Source: Streptomyces sp. GKU 895 (GTDB taxonomy: Bacteria; Actinomycetota; Actinomycetes; Streptomycetales; Streptomycetaceae). From it: a stretch of 64,000 nt of DNA. A program made the position numbers and the translations under genes. Positions 47,057 to 58,930 of this stretch are shown here, in pieces. The stretch covers positions 33,969 to 97,968 of the forward strand of contig MWJO01000019.1 in NCBI GenBank assembly GCA_002027195.1, written 5' to 3'. Every line of letters starts with the position of its first letter. Position 1 is the stretch's first letter. The notes under the pieces are model-generated. The model did not search any database and was not told the origin of the DNA. It worked only from the letters and a program-made list of their open reading frames with translations.

Positions 47057-50000
47057 TCACCACAGGCCGGCAAAGAATTTTCCGGTAGCCTCTCGGGTCG
47101 GGAGAATTTCGGTGATTCCATTGTTCAGGATTTCCAACCCTTCGGGAGTGTTCACGAAGAACTCTGGTTGATTGTGGTTCGGGCCGCCCAGCTGGAAGAT
47201 GGACTCCGCGAATTCCTTCGGCACCTTGACCCGCACCATGTGCCCGTCCCGACCGTACGCCGTCGCAGCCCTGGTGAAGTCGTCCGTCAGGTATACACCG
47301 GCGTTCGGGGTGCCCGCCCGCTTCGCCTCCTCGGATATGTTCAGCGCGAACTGCGTCCCCTGCCAGTTGTCCGACCCGTGGTAGAGGATCTGGTAGGGGG
47401 AAAGACCGAAGGGATCGATCCGGCGGTACGGATTGGGCACATATCCATAGGGATTCGGTGCCGGTTCCAGTCCGAGCGGATCGACGGAGCAATACCGAGC
47501 GGTCTCCGGATCGTAATAGCGGTGGTAATTGTAGTGGAGCCCTGATTCGGGATCGTGGTACTGCCCGGGGAACCGCAGGGGTGTATGGGCCGTGCTGTCG
47601 GCCTGCCAGGTGGTGAGGCCCCAGAGGGTTCTGCGGGAGCGCCAGGCGATGTCTCCGCTCACGTCGACGAGTTCCGTGGGCGTACCGACCAGGTCCGTGA
47701 CGATCGCGAAGAATCGGGAGTCGATCTCCTCCTGGGTGGCCCGGTCGGTAAGGCGTTCGGTCTGGGCCACCGGGTACAGGCCGTCGTGGTCCCAGGTGAG
47801 GGTCACGGGGTGGGGAAGCGTGGAGGCGGTGGTGGTCTGCTCGGCGAGGTTGAAGCCGTCCCACGTGAAGAGGGTCTCCTCCACCACCGTCGTACCGTCT
47901 CCGGCAAGGCGCTGCTTGGCCGTTCGGCGGCCGAAGGGGTCGTAGAGATAGCGCCACACCGTCCCGTCGGGCGTGGTCACCGACGTGAGACGGTCCTCCG
48001 CGTCCCAGGTGTACCGCCAGACGTCGGGCGTCCGCGACAGCCGGGTCTTCCGGCGCGTCACGATCCGCCCCGCCGCGTCGTACTCGTAGCGGACAGAACC
48101 GGCGTGCACGAGCCGGTTGCCCGCGTAGCCGCGGTCGCCCTGTGTCTCCCGGCCCGGGTGGCGGCCGGGCCACACCGCCTGCACCTGGTTGCCCGCCGAG
48201 TCGTAGGCGTAGGTCTCGGTCCAGTCGCGGGCGCTGACCTCGGTCACCCGGCCGACGGCGTCGAGGGTCATGCCGATCTCGCCCCGCAGCGGATCGTCGA
48301 TGCCGACGAGTGTGTCGTCCGGCCGGAAGGCGTAGGCGCGACGCTGGACCGTGCCCCGCGCGTCGGTCACCGTCTGGTCCGTGGGGCGGCCCGCGGTGTC
48401 CCAGCTCTGGGAAAGGCGGAGAGAACCGTCCACCAGGCGGGAGATCTCACGGCCGCCGGCGTCGTGGCTGAAGTCGAGGACGTGATCGGAGGTAAGCAGG
48501 GAGGTGGTGTTGCCCGAGGCGTCGTAGCCGTAGACGGCTCGGGCGCCGACGGGCGTCGTCCGTTCGACGCGCCGCCCCGTGGCGTCGTAGCGGAAGGAGA
48601 GCCTGCGGCCGTTCACCGTCTCCGCGACGGTCCTGCCGCTCGCGTCCCGCTCCCAGAGCATCTCGCAGTCGACGCTCGCAGCGCGCAGCCGCCGCCCCAC
48701 ACTGTCGTAGGCGTACGAGGTGACCGCGCCGTCCACGCTCTTGGAGACCAGCCGGCCCATGACGTCGTACCCGTAGGTGACCGACTGCCCCAGCGGGTTG
48801 GTGCGGGATACCGCGCGCCCGCGGCGTCGCGGCGGTAGGTGACCCTGCGGCCGTCGAAATCGGTCTCCGCGACCAGTCGGCCGACCGGGTCGTAGGTGTA
48901 CTCCCACGTCAGGCCTTGCGGGGCGGTGACCTTGGTCAGGCGCAGCGAGGGGTCGTACGCGAACTCGTAGCGGGCCCCGTCCGGCTGGGTGCGCGCGATC
49001 AGCAGGTCGAAGTGGGTGTATTCGTACGTCGTGACACCGCCCGCCGCGTCCGTGTGCCGGACGCGGTTGCCTTCGCCGTCGTACTCCCACGACTGTTCCG
49101 CCCCGTCCGGTCCCTGGACCCGGGCGAGCTGTCCCTCCACGGTCCACCAGCGCCGGGTCCGTGCTCCCAGCGCGTCGACGACCAGGTCGACCCGGCCAAA
49201 GGCGTCGCGGTGCGCGGTCCTGCGATGGCCCAGGGGGTCGGTCACCTCGACGGCCAGCCCGGCGGCATCGCAGCACACCAGCGTGGTGGCGCCGAGGGCG
49301 TCGATGACGCTCGTCAGCCGGCCGGCCGCGTCGTAGGTGAAGCGGGTCGTGGCGCCGGACGCGTCCGTTTCGGTCGTGCGGTTGCCGCGCTCGTCGTAGC
49401 CGAACCACCGTCTCGATCCATCGGGCAGCGTGAGGGCCGTGGGGAGCCCGAGCTCGTTGTACGCGATGCGGGTCACCGTTCCGTCGGGGTGCGCGACGGT
49501 GTGGGGGCGACCGGTCACGTCGTTGGTGTAGGCGGTGGTGTGCCCCAGGGCGTCCGTCGAGGACACGACGTGGTGATGGATGTCGTACGTGGTGCGGGTG
49601 ACGCCACCGCATGCGTCGATCTCGGCGACGACCTGGCACGCCTCGTTGATCACGAATCGGCTGGCGGCGCCTTCGGCGGTGGTGAGGGTGGTGACACGGC
49701 AGCCGGGCCAGTCGGAGTCGGTGCCGTCGTAGTCAAGGGTGAGGGCGATGTGACCGGCCTCGCCGCCTTCGGCGATGCAACGGTCCTGCTCGTCGTAGGT
49801 GTAGGAGTAGCTGCGACGGTTGGTGTCGGTCCAGGAGGTGACACGCAACCGCCCGTCGTACGTGAACGTCAGCGGCAGTCCGGAGGAGTTGATCACCTCG
49901 GTGAGGTTGCCGTCGGTGTAGCCGTAGCGCTTGATGACGACGTCCGAGCCGTCCTCGGCCGCACCGGCAAGGCTCAGCGCGGTGACCCGGCCCTCGTCCG

Positions 50001-51590
50001 TGACGATCTTGAGGTGGTAGCCCCCGGAGTGCCGGATGCCTGTCGGGGCGCCCTGGTCGTCGTAGTCGAAAGTGATCGTGTGGCCGTTGCGGTCGGATAT
50101 CCGCTCCAGCAGCGCCAGCCCGCCGGAGGGCGGCATGAAGCGGCGGGTGTGCCCGGTCATCGGGTCACTGACCGTGTAACCACCGCTTGCCGAGCGGGTC
50201 AGCGGCCAGCGCGGGCCGGTCTCCGGGAGCACCGGTGAGTCCACCGCGTCCGGGTGCGGATAGGCGAGGAGCAGCCCGTCCTCGGTGACGAACACGACAC
50301 CTTCGGCATCGACCTCCAGTCTCTGGTCCACCGTGGAAGACCAGGACGGGCCGAACCACCAGCCGGTCGCGTACCCCGACTCCACCCGGCGCACGAAAGC
50401 GAGCGGAAGGAGTCCCGGAAGCTCGGTGTCGACCAGCGGCAGGAACATCTTGCCGGTGGCCATGTCGACCGGGTCACTGCCACCGCGGCGAACCACGCCC
50501 GCAAGACGGTCGAACGCGCCCTTGGCCCCATTGGCGAGCATGCCCCGAGCGCTCTTGCCCAGCCCGCGGACCGCCAGGCTCATGCCCTTCAGGCCGCCCT
50601 TGATGCCCTTCATCGCCGCCAGGCCACCCTTGAGCCCCTTGGCGAGACCGCCGAGGGTGGTGAGGCCCTTCATGCCGGGTATGCAGTCGAGGGCGCCAGG
50701 CCTACGTCCCATAGGGATGCCTGGCCCTTGGAATACTTGTAAAGCGTGTCGGCGAGGACGACGAGGGCAGCGATCAGCACGATCGCACCGAGGATCGGCC
50801 CACCGATGATCATCGCGATGACCCCGACGACGGCTACGACGATCTTGCAGACGGCGACGATGCTGTCCCAGTTGTCCGTGAACCAGTCCCCCACCTCCTC
50901 CCACCACGACCGGTTCTGAATACCCGCATCAGACGCCTCGTCGATCTTCGACTTCGCGGTATGCGCGGCCTCCTCACGCATCTTGCGCGCGTCCTCGGCC
51001 ATCTTCTTCGCCGCCGCCAGCGCACCCTGGGCGTTGTCGACGTCCGACTGGGCGCTGGTCTGCGCGGACTTGGCATGCTGGGCATCCCGGGTGGCAGCCC
51101 GGACCTTGCCCTCGTCCGGCTTGTCACCACCCGACTTGCTGCCGGTCGGGTCGTCCTTGTACTTGTCGGCTTCCTTGTTCGCCCGCGACACCCACGAATC
51201 AGCCGACGCCAGGCGGGAGTTGGCGGAGGACAGGTCACTCTGCGCCTCGCGGCCCTTGGCGAGGGCCCGGTCGGCGAGGGCCTGGGCGCGCTCCAGCTTC
51301 GGCCAGAAGTCGGCGAGCGCGTCGCCGCACAACTCGTAGGACTTCTTCAGCTTCTTCAGATTCTTCGGGACGTCCCCGAACTCGTCCTTGAAGACCTCCG
51401 CGGACTTGCCGGCCCACTCCAGCAGGGTGTCCTCACCCGCCATGCCATTGACCAGGCGGAGTGCGTCGGACACGTCATCGGCGAAGTCGTGAAGCGTCTT
51501 GGCCAGCAGCTTGATCCGGTCCGGATCACCCGGCGTCGGATCCTTCTCCAGATCCAGGACATGCCAGTCCGTGGGCCGATGCCCCGCCAT
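47057..51590 (-). CDS. RHS-repeat polymorphic toxin with ART-like C-terminal domain (frame broken twice)
   Basis: One gene of about 1,511 residues from ATG 51590. Residues 1-100 resemble the T7SS-type or WXG-like N-domain of secreted actinobacterial toxins; a coiled coil (100-230) and two membrane segments (about 248-290) follow. From about 330 to 1,400 there are many YD/RHS repeats (GYDERGNRTTETDASGATTR), closed by the RHS core YHRYYDPETARYCSVDPLGL and DPFGL. The last 114 residues are a separate domain with YHGS, GVYLTDDFTRAATAYG and PEFFVNTPEGLEI, an arrangement (H...Y...E) seen in ADP-ribosyltransferase-like toxins such as DUF3990. Single bases are missing near 50696 and 48820. RHS shells cage and deliver such toxins. 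Confidence 0.82.
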
Positions 51591-51714
51591 ACCGCAACCC
51601 CCGTCACGCGCACATCGTCAACAACCGTATGCACACGCGAACTTACCTGGAACGGCCGTTCGGGGAAAAGGTCAGCCGGTCGCTGGGAATCGGTTCGGCG
51701 GGTGCAGGTGGATG

Positions 51715-52376
51715 TCAGCCATCGGCGAGCAGCGCTTCCAACTCCTCGCTGTACGCCCGAAACCCCGCCTTGCCGTGCTCAGGAGCGTCCGACTGCGGGC
51801 GCAGAATGCCTGGTAGATGGGCGACCCGCCACGTCCTGTACACCTGTGCCGGTACGACGCCGCCCGTCGCTTCGGCGAGGTCGCAGGCGATCGTGAGTAC
51901 GTCGGCGATCGCCGCCGCGCCTCGCCGGGGGTCCGTCCGCGCGGCGACGCCAGCCGTGATCACGGCGTGCAGGAACTCCGTGAGTTGCAGGTCCGCCGCG
52001 ATGCGGCACATGCGCCGGATCAGGGACGGTTCGTCGAGTCCTTCGATCGGTTCCGGGACTCCCATGACGCCCGCGGACCACAGCAGCAGATGCGCCGCCT
52101 CCACCTTGTAGTCGCGGAACCAGCCGACCTCGTCCGCCATCCGCATGGCCGCGTCATCGAATGCGCACGCCGTGCGGACCCCGTCCATCAGCCGCTCGAC
52201 GTCAGCGTGCCGCCGCGCCAGGAACTCCCCGACAGAGACATCGGCAAGCACCCATGTGCCGATGGCGTTGACCGCCCCGACCTCGACCACTCCGCCGAGC
52301 GGCGCGAAGACCTCCCGCGCGAGCCTCATGCTTGTCAGCGGTTCCAGGGGGCGCCCTGCCTGCCGTAGCTGCTCAT
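51715..52376 (-). CDS. RHS-associated protein B, paralogue of protein A (frame probably broken near start)
   Basis: A protein of about 220 residues, encoded 124 bases upstream of the RHS gene on the same strand. From MRLAREVFAPLGG onwards it matches protein A (46397-47038) along its length, ending RTWRVAHLPGILRP and ELEALLADG. ATG 52376 has a strong GGAGGG site but runs into a stop after 13 codons; one missing C near 52354 would put it in frame (SSYGRQGAP, then EPLTSMRLAREV). If the sequence is right the start would be ATG 52329, with no ribosome site. It could be an immunity copy for a former toxin tip or a loading factor. Confidence 0.65.
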
Positions 52377-52537
52377 GACGCCCTCCAAGCCGGCGAGCGG
52401 TCGCACGCCGTGGAATCCCTCGACCACAGCTCGTACGTCGAACAAGCCCCCTCACCCCTTCGGACACAGCACTGTACGACCTCGTACGACCACCCGCACC
52501 AGCAGCACATCCAGTGACCGACCCGAACCGCCCCCCG

Positions 52538-52753
52538 TCAGGGACCCTGGACCCCCGAGACCCCCTCCACCACCTGCGCCACCACGTTCAGCACCCCGTG
52601 CCCGAACGCGGTCGGCGCCACCAGCACCCCGAACACCAGCGCAAGCCCCACCGTCACGCCCTGATCGGACCGGCTCCGCGCATGCACCGTCCGCCGCAAC
52701 CGCAGCACGAGGATGACGGCCAACAGCACCGCCACATCGACCGTCAGCATCAT
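52538..52753 (-). CDS. Small membrane protein, 71 residues
   Basis: From ATG 52753, with GGAAGGGA about 10 bases upstream, the product has a first membrane segment in MLTVDVAVLLAVILVLRLRR and a second in GLALVFGVLVAPTAFGHGVL, separated by a short basic loop. No family is recognised. It lies between the RHS island and the tuf-proximal membrane gene and is divergent from the latter. Codon bias fits a real gene, but no independent support is visible. Confidence 0.5.
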   Translation of the reverse strand: MMLTVDVAVLLAVILVLRLRRTVHARSRSDQGVTVGLALVFGVLVAPTAFGHGVLNVVAQVVEGVSGVQGP

Positions 52754-52869
52754 CGGGCGAGTCCCTTCCGTCGGCGCAGTCCGCTGAGTCCCAGCCATGG
52801 GCGACACACACCGTAAGCAGCCCGCCTAGCGCCCGACTCGCGTCTTGCCCAAGCCACCGGACCACCCTC

Positions 52870-53268
52870 ATGATCACGCCCATGTACCAACGAAGACGCG
52901 CCCTCGGCGCCTACCTCGGCACGGTCCTCGCCGCCGCACTGCTCCCCGGCATACGGCCGATCGGCGACAACGTGTTCTGGGCGGCCCTGCTGCCCGCCCT
53001 CGTCTTCCTCGTCGTCAACCAGCTGATCTCCAGCTATCCCAGCGGCATCCGCACCGCGCCCCCGATCGCGCTGCTGATCCTCGGCGCGGTCGGCGTCGTC
53101 CAGGACACCCTCATCTGGCTGCTCGTCTCCTGGCTCGGCGCGCAGATGGGTTCCGGCCTCGATGTCGACGGGTTCCTCGCCGCGCTGCTCGGCGGAGTCG
53201 TCGTACGGCTGACCGTCCTCGCCGCCATGGCCCTCGGCCCGCAGCCGACACCCGAAGCCGCCGTATGA
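52870..53268 (+). CDS. Small four-helix membrane protein, phage-holin-4-like
   Basis: A protein of 132 residues with about four membrane segments. The C-terminal half, DTLIWLLVSWLGAQMGSGLD and VDGFLAALLGGVVVRL, follows the pattern of the Phage_holin_4_2 superfamily of small bacterial membrane proteins (LWLVSWL...GF.VDGFWAALLGA). The function of chromosomal members is unknown and need not involve lysis. ATG 52870 or ATG 52882 could be the start; the second has MYQRRR at the front. It converges on tuf with a shared terminator. Confidence 0.6.
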   Translation: MITPMYQRRRALGAYLGTVLAAALLPGIRPIGDNVFWAALLPALVFLVVNQLISSYPSGIRTAPPIALLILGAVGVVQDTLIWLLVSWLGAQMGSGLDVDGFLAALLGGVVVRLTVLAAMALGPQPTPEAAV

Positions 53269-53278
53269 CAACGCGAAA

Positions 53279-53308
53279 GGGCCCGCACGACCGAAGTCGT
53301 ACGGGCCC
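53279..53308. terminator. Bidirectional terminator between the holin-like gene and tuf
   Basis: GGGCCCGCACGAC (53279-53291) and GTCGTACGGGCCC (53296-53308) pair with one mismatch around a 4-base loop. It lies just after both convergent stop codons, so it should end tuf transcription and that of the membrane gene. Confidence 0.8.
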
Positions 53309-53346
53309 CTCACAGAGACCTACCGGTCAGCCCTGTCGGGCCAAGA

Positions 53347-54540
<1,194 letters not shown>

Positions 54541-54683
54541 TGGGTCCTCCTGTGGAGTGGTTCTGGTACGCCTTACTCATCGGCGCCAGGTGATCTTTGC
54601 TGGGATGCCGCCCGCCGGGGTTCTCCCGTGCCGGGCGATCCCCGGCGGTCGGTGTCAAGCCTAAAGCGTGTAACGGGAGTGTG

Positions 54684-56810
54684 TTACTCGCCCTTGGCCT
54701 TCGCGATGATCTCCTCGGCGACGTTCCGCGGAACCTCGGCGTAGGAGTCGAACTGCATGGAGTAGCTCGCACGGCCGGACGTCTTGCTGCGCAGGTCGCC
54801 GACGTAACCGAACATCTCCGAGAGGGGCACGAGGCCCTTCACGACGCGGGCACCGGCCCGCTCCTCCATGGCCTGGATCTGGCCACGGCGGGAGTTGATG
54901 TCGCCGATGACCTCACCCATGTAGTCCTCGGGCGTGGTGACCTCGACGGCCATCATCGGCTCAAGGAGCACGGGGGACGCCTTGCGCGCGGCCTCCTTGA
55001 AGGCCTGCGAACCGGCGATCTTGAACGCGAGCTCGGAGGAGTCGACCTCGTGGTAGGCACCGTCGAGAAGCGTGACGCGGACGCCCGTCATCTCGTACCC
55101 GGCGAGGATGCCGAACTGCATGGCCTCCTGCGCACCGGCGTCCACCGAAGGGATGTACTCCTTCGGGATACGGCCACCGGTCACCTTGTTCACGAACTCG
55201 TACGAGGCGTCGCCGCCCTCGATCGGCTCGATCGCGATCTGCACCTTGGCGAACTGGCCGGTACCACCAGTCTGCTTCTTGTGCGTGTAGTCGACGCGCT
55301 CGACGGCCTTGCGGATCGTCTCGCGGTAGGCGACCTGCGGCTTGCCGACGTTGGCCTCGACCTTGAACTCACGGCGCATACGGTCGACCAGCACCTCGAG
55401 GTGCAGCTCGCCCATACCACCGATGATGGTCTGGCCCGTCTCCTCGTCCGAGTGGACCTGGAACGACGGGTCCTCCTCGGCGAGGCGCTGGATCGCGACG
55501 CCCAGCTTCTCCTGGTCGCCCTTCGACTTGGGCTCGATGGCGACCTGGATGACCGGCGCCGGGAAGTCCATGGACTCCAGGATCACCGGCTGCTTGTCGT
55601 CGGACAGCGTCTCACCGGTGGTGGTCTGCTTCAGGCCCATGACGGCGACGATGTCGCCGGCGCCCACCGACTCGATCTCCTCACGCTTGTTCGCGTGCAT
55701 GCGGTAGATCTTGCCGATGCGCTCCTTCTTGCCCTTGACGGAGTTCAGCACGGCGGTGCCGGACTCCAGGCGACCGGAGTAGATCCGGACGAAGGTGAGC
55801 TTGCCGAGGTGCGGGTCGCTCATGATCTTGAACGCCAGCGCCGACAGCGGCTCGTCGTCGGACGGCTTGCGCTTGATGACGACCTCGGGGTCCTTCACGT
55901 CGTGGCCCTCGATGGCCTCGACGTCAAGCGGGGTCGGCAGGTAGCGCACGACCGCGTCGAGCAGGGGCTGGACGCCCTTGTTCTTGAACGCGGTGCCGCA
56001 GAACACCGGGGTGACCGTGGTGTCCTTGGACTTGCCGGAGGCGATGGTGATACGACGGATCGCGGCGTACAGCTGCTCCACGGAAGGCTCCTCGCCCTCC
56101 AGGTACAGCTCCATGATCTCTTCGTCGTTCTCGGCGACGGCCTCGATGAGCTTGCCGCGGTACTCCTCGGCAGCCTCGGTGTGCGTGGCCGGGATGTCGA
56201 CGACGTCGTACATCTCGCCCTTGGCCGCCTCGGCGGACCAGACCAGGGCCTTCATCGTCACGAGGTCGACGACGCCCTTGAAGTCGGCCTCGGCGCCGAT
56301 CGGGAGCTGCATGACGAGCGGCTGGGCGCCCAGGCGGTCCGAGATCATGTCCACGCAGCGGTGGAACTCGGCGCCGGTACGGTCCAGCTTGTTGACGAAG
56401 CAGATGCGGGGCACGCCGTAACGGTCGGCCTGACGCCACACCGTCTCCGACTGCGGCTCCACACCGGCAACGCCGTCGAACACCGTCACGGCACCGTCGA
56501 GGACGCGGAGCGAACGCTCCACCTCGACGGTGAAGTCGACGTGACCCGGCGTGTCGATGATGTTGATGGTGTGGTCGACACCCTCAAGCGGCCAGTGACA
56601 GGTGGTGGCAGCAGAGGTGATCGTGATGCCACGCTCCTGCTCCTGCTCCATCCAGTCCATGGTGGCAGCGCCGTCGTGGACCTCACCGATCTTGTACGAA
56701 ACGCCGGTGTAGAACAGGATCCGCTCGGTGGTGGTCGTCTTGCCCGCGTCGATGTGGGCCATGATCCCGATGTTGCGGACCCTGGCCAGGTCAAGCGAAG
56801 TGGTAGCCAT
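54684..56810 (-). CDS. fusA: Elongation factor G
   Basis: A 708-residue translocation factor. It has G1 [17 protein letters not shown]2 [15 protein letters not shown]3 [16 protein letters not shown] and G4 [12 protein letters not shown], followed by domains II-V, with [19 protein letters not shown] in domain III. It lies 39 bases after rpsG in the usual str order. The start is ATG 56810. No fusidic-acid-type change is judged. Confidence 0.97.
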   Translation of the reverse strand: MATTSLDLARVRNIGIMAHIDAGKTTTTERILFYTGVSYKIGEVHDGAATMDWMEQEQERGITITSAATTCHWPLEGVDHTINIIDTPGHVDFTVEVERSLRVLDGAVTVFDGVAGVEPQSETVWRQADRYGVPRICFVNKLDRTGAEFHRCVDMISDRLGAQPLVMQLPIGAEADFKGVVDLVTMKALVWSAEAAKGEMYDVVDIPATHTEAAEEYRGKLIEAVAENDEEIMELYLEGEEPSVEQLYAAIRRITIASGKSKDTTVTPVFCGTAFKNKGVQPLLDAVVRYLPTPLDVEAIEGHDVKDPEVVIKRKPSDDEPLSALAFKIMSDPHLGKLTFVRIYSGRLESGTAVLNSVKGKKERIGKIYRMHANKREEIESVGAGDIVAVMGLKQTTTGETLSDDKQPVILESMDFPAPVIQVAIEPKSKGDQEKLGVAIQRLAEEDPSFQVHSDEETGQTIIGGMGELHLEVLVDRMRREFKVEANVGKPQVAYRETIRKAVERVDYTHKKQTGGTGQFAKVQIAIEPIEGGDASYEFVNKVTGGRIPKEYIPSVDAGAQEAMQFGILAGYEMTGVRVTLLDGAYHEVDSSELAFKIAGSQAFKEAARKASPVLLEPMMAVEVTTPEDYMGEVIGDINSRRGQIQAMEERAGARVVKGLVPLSEMFGYVGDLRSKTSGRASYSMQFDSYAEVPRNVAEEIIAKAKGE

Positions 56811-56849
56811 AAGGCTTCAGTCTTCTCTCGGTCTCGATGTGGACTGCGA

Positions 56850-57320
56850 CTACCAGCGGTAGTGCGCGAAGGCCTTGTTGGACTCGGCCATCTTGTGCGT
56901 GTCCTCGCGCTTCTTGACGGCCGCACCGAGGCCGTTCGAAGCGTCGAGAAGCTCGTTGAGGAGGCGCTCGGTCATGGTCTTCTCGCGACGGGCGCGGGAG
57001 TAACCGACCAGCCAGCGCAGCGCCAGGGTGTTGGCACGGCCGGGCTTGACCTCGACCGGCACCTGGTAGGTCGCGCCACCGACACGGCGGGACTTGACCT
57101 CAAGCGTCGGCTTGATGTTTTCCAGAGCGCGCTTCAGCGTGATGACCGGGTCGTTGCCCGTCTTGTCACGCAGGCCCTCCATGGCGCCGTAGACGATGCG
57201 CTCGGCGGTGGAGCGCTTGCCGTTCAGCAGCACCTTGTTGATGAGCGACGTGACCAGAGGAGAACCGTAGACCGGGTCGATGATGACCGGGCGCTTCGGG
57301 GCGGGGCCCTTACGAGGCAT
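56850..57320 (-). CDS. rpsG: Ribosomal protein S7
   Basis: A 156-residue 30S head organiser at the E site; in E. coli it represses the str operon by binding the S12-S7 spacer. Recognised from [40 protein letters not shown] and [14 protein letters not shown] end ([11 protein letters not shown]). The start ATG 57320 is only two bases from the rpsL stop (57323), so the long regulatory spacer of enterobacteria is absent. Confidence 0.97.
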   Translation of the reverse strand: MPRKGPAPKRPVIIDPVYGSPLVTSLINKVLLNGKRSTAERIVYGAMEGLRDKTGNDPVITLKRALENIKPTLEVKSRRVGGATYQVPVEVKPGRANTLALRWLVGYSRARREKTMTERLLNELLDASNGLGAAVKKREDTHKMAESNKAFAHYRW

Positions 57321-57322
57321 TC

Positions 57323-57694
57323 TTACTTCTCCTTCTTGGCGCCGTAGCGGGAACGGGCCTGCTTGCGGTTCTTGACACCCTGGGTGTCGAGGGAGCCACG
57401 GATGATCTTGTAGCGAACACCCGGCAGGTCCTTCACACGGCCGCCGCGCACGAGCACGATGGAGTGCTCCTGCAGGTTGTGTCCCTCACCCGGAATGTAA
57501 GCGGTGACCTCGATCCCGCTGGTCAGACGCACACGCGCGACCTTACGCAGGGCCGAGTTCGGCTTCTTCGGGGTGGTCGTGAACACACGCGTGCAGACGC
57601 CACGACGCTGAGGGGAACCCTCGAGTGCGGGCGTCTTGTTCTTCTCGACCTTGTCCTGCCGGCCCTTACGGACCAGCTGCTGGATCGTAGGCAC
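57323..57694 (-). CDS. rpsL: Ribosomal protein S12
   Basis: A 123-residue decoding-centre protein. Recognised from [40 protein letters not shown] and [19 protein letters not shown]. Lys43 and Lys88, the positions changed in streptomycin-resistant mutants, are wild type. Start ATG 57694 with ACCGGAGAAGTAG upstream. It leads the str operon with a leader of about 190 bases. Confidence 0.97.
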   Translation of the reverse strand: MPTIQQLVRKGRQDKVEKNKTPALEGSPQRRGVCTRVFTTTPKKPNSALRKVARVRLTSGIEVTAYIPGEGHNLQEHSIVLVRGGRVKDLPGVRYKIIRGSLDTQGVKNRKQARSRYGAKKEK

Positions 57695-57744
57695 TACTTC
57701 TCCGGTTTCTGTGTGCCGATGGGTACAGCTAACCTGGAACGTCG

Positions 57745-57769
57745 CCGACCCACGCGGTCGGGTGTGTCG
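57745..57769 (-). promoter_or_regulatory. Leader stem-loop shared with rpsJ
   Basis: CCGACCCACGCGGTCGGGTG plus TGTCG matches 46085-46109 at 24 of 25 positions and lies at a similar distance (51-75 bases) from the start codon. The stem is CCGACC/GGTCGG. Confidence 0.6.
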
Positions 57770-57888
57770 AATCCGGCAGACTCTCGCCGCGAAGCGAAAA
57801 GGGCGCAGATTACGGCGGCCGTGTCACGGCTCGCGATGCGGCTGAAGACACGCACGAGAGCCAGGGCACACCCCAGGCACAAGGTCTG

Positions 57889-57917
57889 AGCGTACCTACC
57901 TCATGGACTTCGGTCAA
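57889..57917 (-). promoter_or_regulatory. Promoter of the str operon
   Basis: On the minus strand TTGACC (57917-57912) and TACGCT (57894-57889) are spaced 17 bases, a good vegetative promoter. The remaining stretch to 58099 holds the divergent regulator gene leader, with an inverted repeat TGAACCC/GGGTTCA (58009-58015 and 58032-58038) that may be its operator. Confidence 0.7.
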
Positions 57918-58099
57918 AACAAATGAGACGGGGTGCGACGCGCCGGAATTATCCCCGTTGCCCGCGGCTCCCGACGATCTTCTTCCTGTCCACATCTGTG
58001 AATGTTGGTGAACCCCGTTCAGGGCGCCGACGGGTTCAGTACGTTGATGGGTCGCTGCGCAGAGTGACGAGCGCGGTGTCAGGGAGACGGGGGGCTTTC

Positions 58100-58807
58100 A
58101 TGACCGCGGCCGACTTACCGGGGGAGAACGGGCTGGACGACCGGGTGCCCTTCCTGGCCCGGCTGGAGCGGGAGGACCGCGAGGCCCTGCTCGCACTCGG
58201 CCGCGAGCTGCGCTTCCGCACCCGTGCCGTCCTGCTCCACCAGCACGAGCCCTCGTCGTACGTCCTCTTCGTCACCCACGGCTGGACCAAGGTCACCGCC
58301 GCCGCCGTCAACGGCTACGAGGCGCTCCTCGCCCTGCGCGGCCCCGGCGACATCGTCGGCGAGTCCGCGGCCCTGACCGGTCGGCCCCGCTCGGCGACGG
58401 TGACGGCGCTGGAGCCGGTCCGCGCGGTCGCGGTGGACCGGGACCGGTTCACGGTGTTCCTCGCCGACTCCCCGGCCGTCTCGTACGCCCTGCTCGGCCT
58501 CACCTCCGACCGGATGCGCGCCGCCGACCAGCGCCGCATCGAGTTCGCCTCCCTGCACGTACGCGAGCGCCTCGCCGTCCTCCTGCTGGAACTGGCCCAC
58601 ACCAACGCCCGCTACACCGAGGCCGGCGTCGAACTCCTCGTCCCGCTCAGCAAGCAGGAGCTGGCCGGTTCGGTGGGCGCCTCCCGCGAGATGGTCCAGC
58701 GCCTGCTGAAGGACCTGCGGGACCGAGGTGTGGTGGTCACCGGCCGCCGCACGATGCGGATCGTGCGCATGGACGTGCTGCGCAGGATCGCGCGGGCGGA
58801 TTCCTGA
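58100..58807 (+). CDS. CRP/FNR-family transcription regulator
   Basis: A protein of 235 residues from ATG 58100, with GGGAGACGGGGGG upstream; longer in-frame starts lack conservation. Residues 20-135 form a cyclic-nucleotide-binding domain. Its phosphate cassette GDIVGESAALTGRPRSATVT keeps the Gly-Glu and Arg-Ser pairs that bind cAMP in E. coli CRP. The C-terminal winged helix has SKQELAGSVGASREMVQRLL, keeping the Arg-Glu...Arg of the CRP recognition helix. It can therefore be expected to bind a cyclic nucleotide and a GTG...CAC site. Such a site lies in front of the next gene, a nucleotide cyclase homologue. It is a different protein from the main Streptomyces Crp as I remember it. Confidence 0.9.
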   Translation: MTAADLPGENGLDDRVPFLARLEREDREALLALGRELRFRTRAVLLHQHEPSSYVLFVTHGWTKVTAAAVNGYEALLALRGPGDIVGESAALTGRPRSATVTALEPVRAVAVDRDRFTVFLADSPAVSYALLGLTSDRMRAADQRRIEFASLHVRERLAVLLLELAHTNARYTEAGVELLVPLSKQELAGSVGASREMVQRLLKDLRDRGVVVTGRRTMRIVRMDVLRRIARADS

Positions 58808-58832
58808 GGCGTACGGGCTTCCGCGCGACCTC

Positions 58833-58848
58833 TGTGCACACGGTCACA
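58833..58848. promoter_or_regulatory. CRP-type binding site upstream of the cyclase gene
   Basis: TGTGC-ACACGG-TCACA is one base from the E. coli CRP core TGTGA-N6-TCACA and fits the pattern GTG-N6-GNCAC that I recall for Streptomyces Crp. It lies 26 bases after the regulator gene and 83 bases before the cyclase start. Confidence 0.65.
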
Positions 58849-58930
58849 GTTCCAGTGCGTCATCCGCCCTCTCGCCCACCCCGTCCCGAAGGCCACTCTT
58901 CTCGCCGTACGCCCGACCCGAAAGGCCACC

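Noticed and set aside
54597..57347. A 916-codon plus-strand frame over fusA and rpsG
   Set aside because: Antisense shadow of the str operon; composition is typical of mirrored GC-rich coding DNA.
57323..57694. Streptomycin-resistance change in rpsL
   Set aside because: Lys43 and Lys88 are both wild type.
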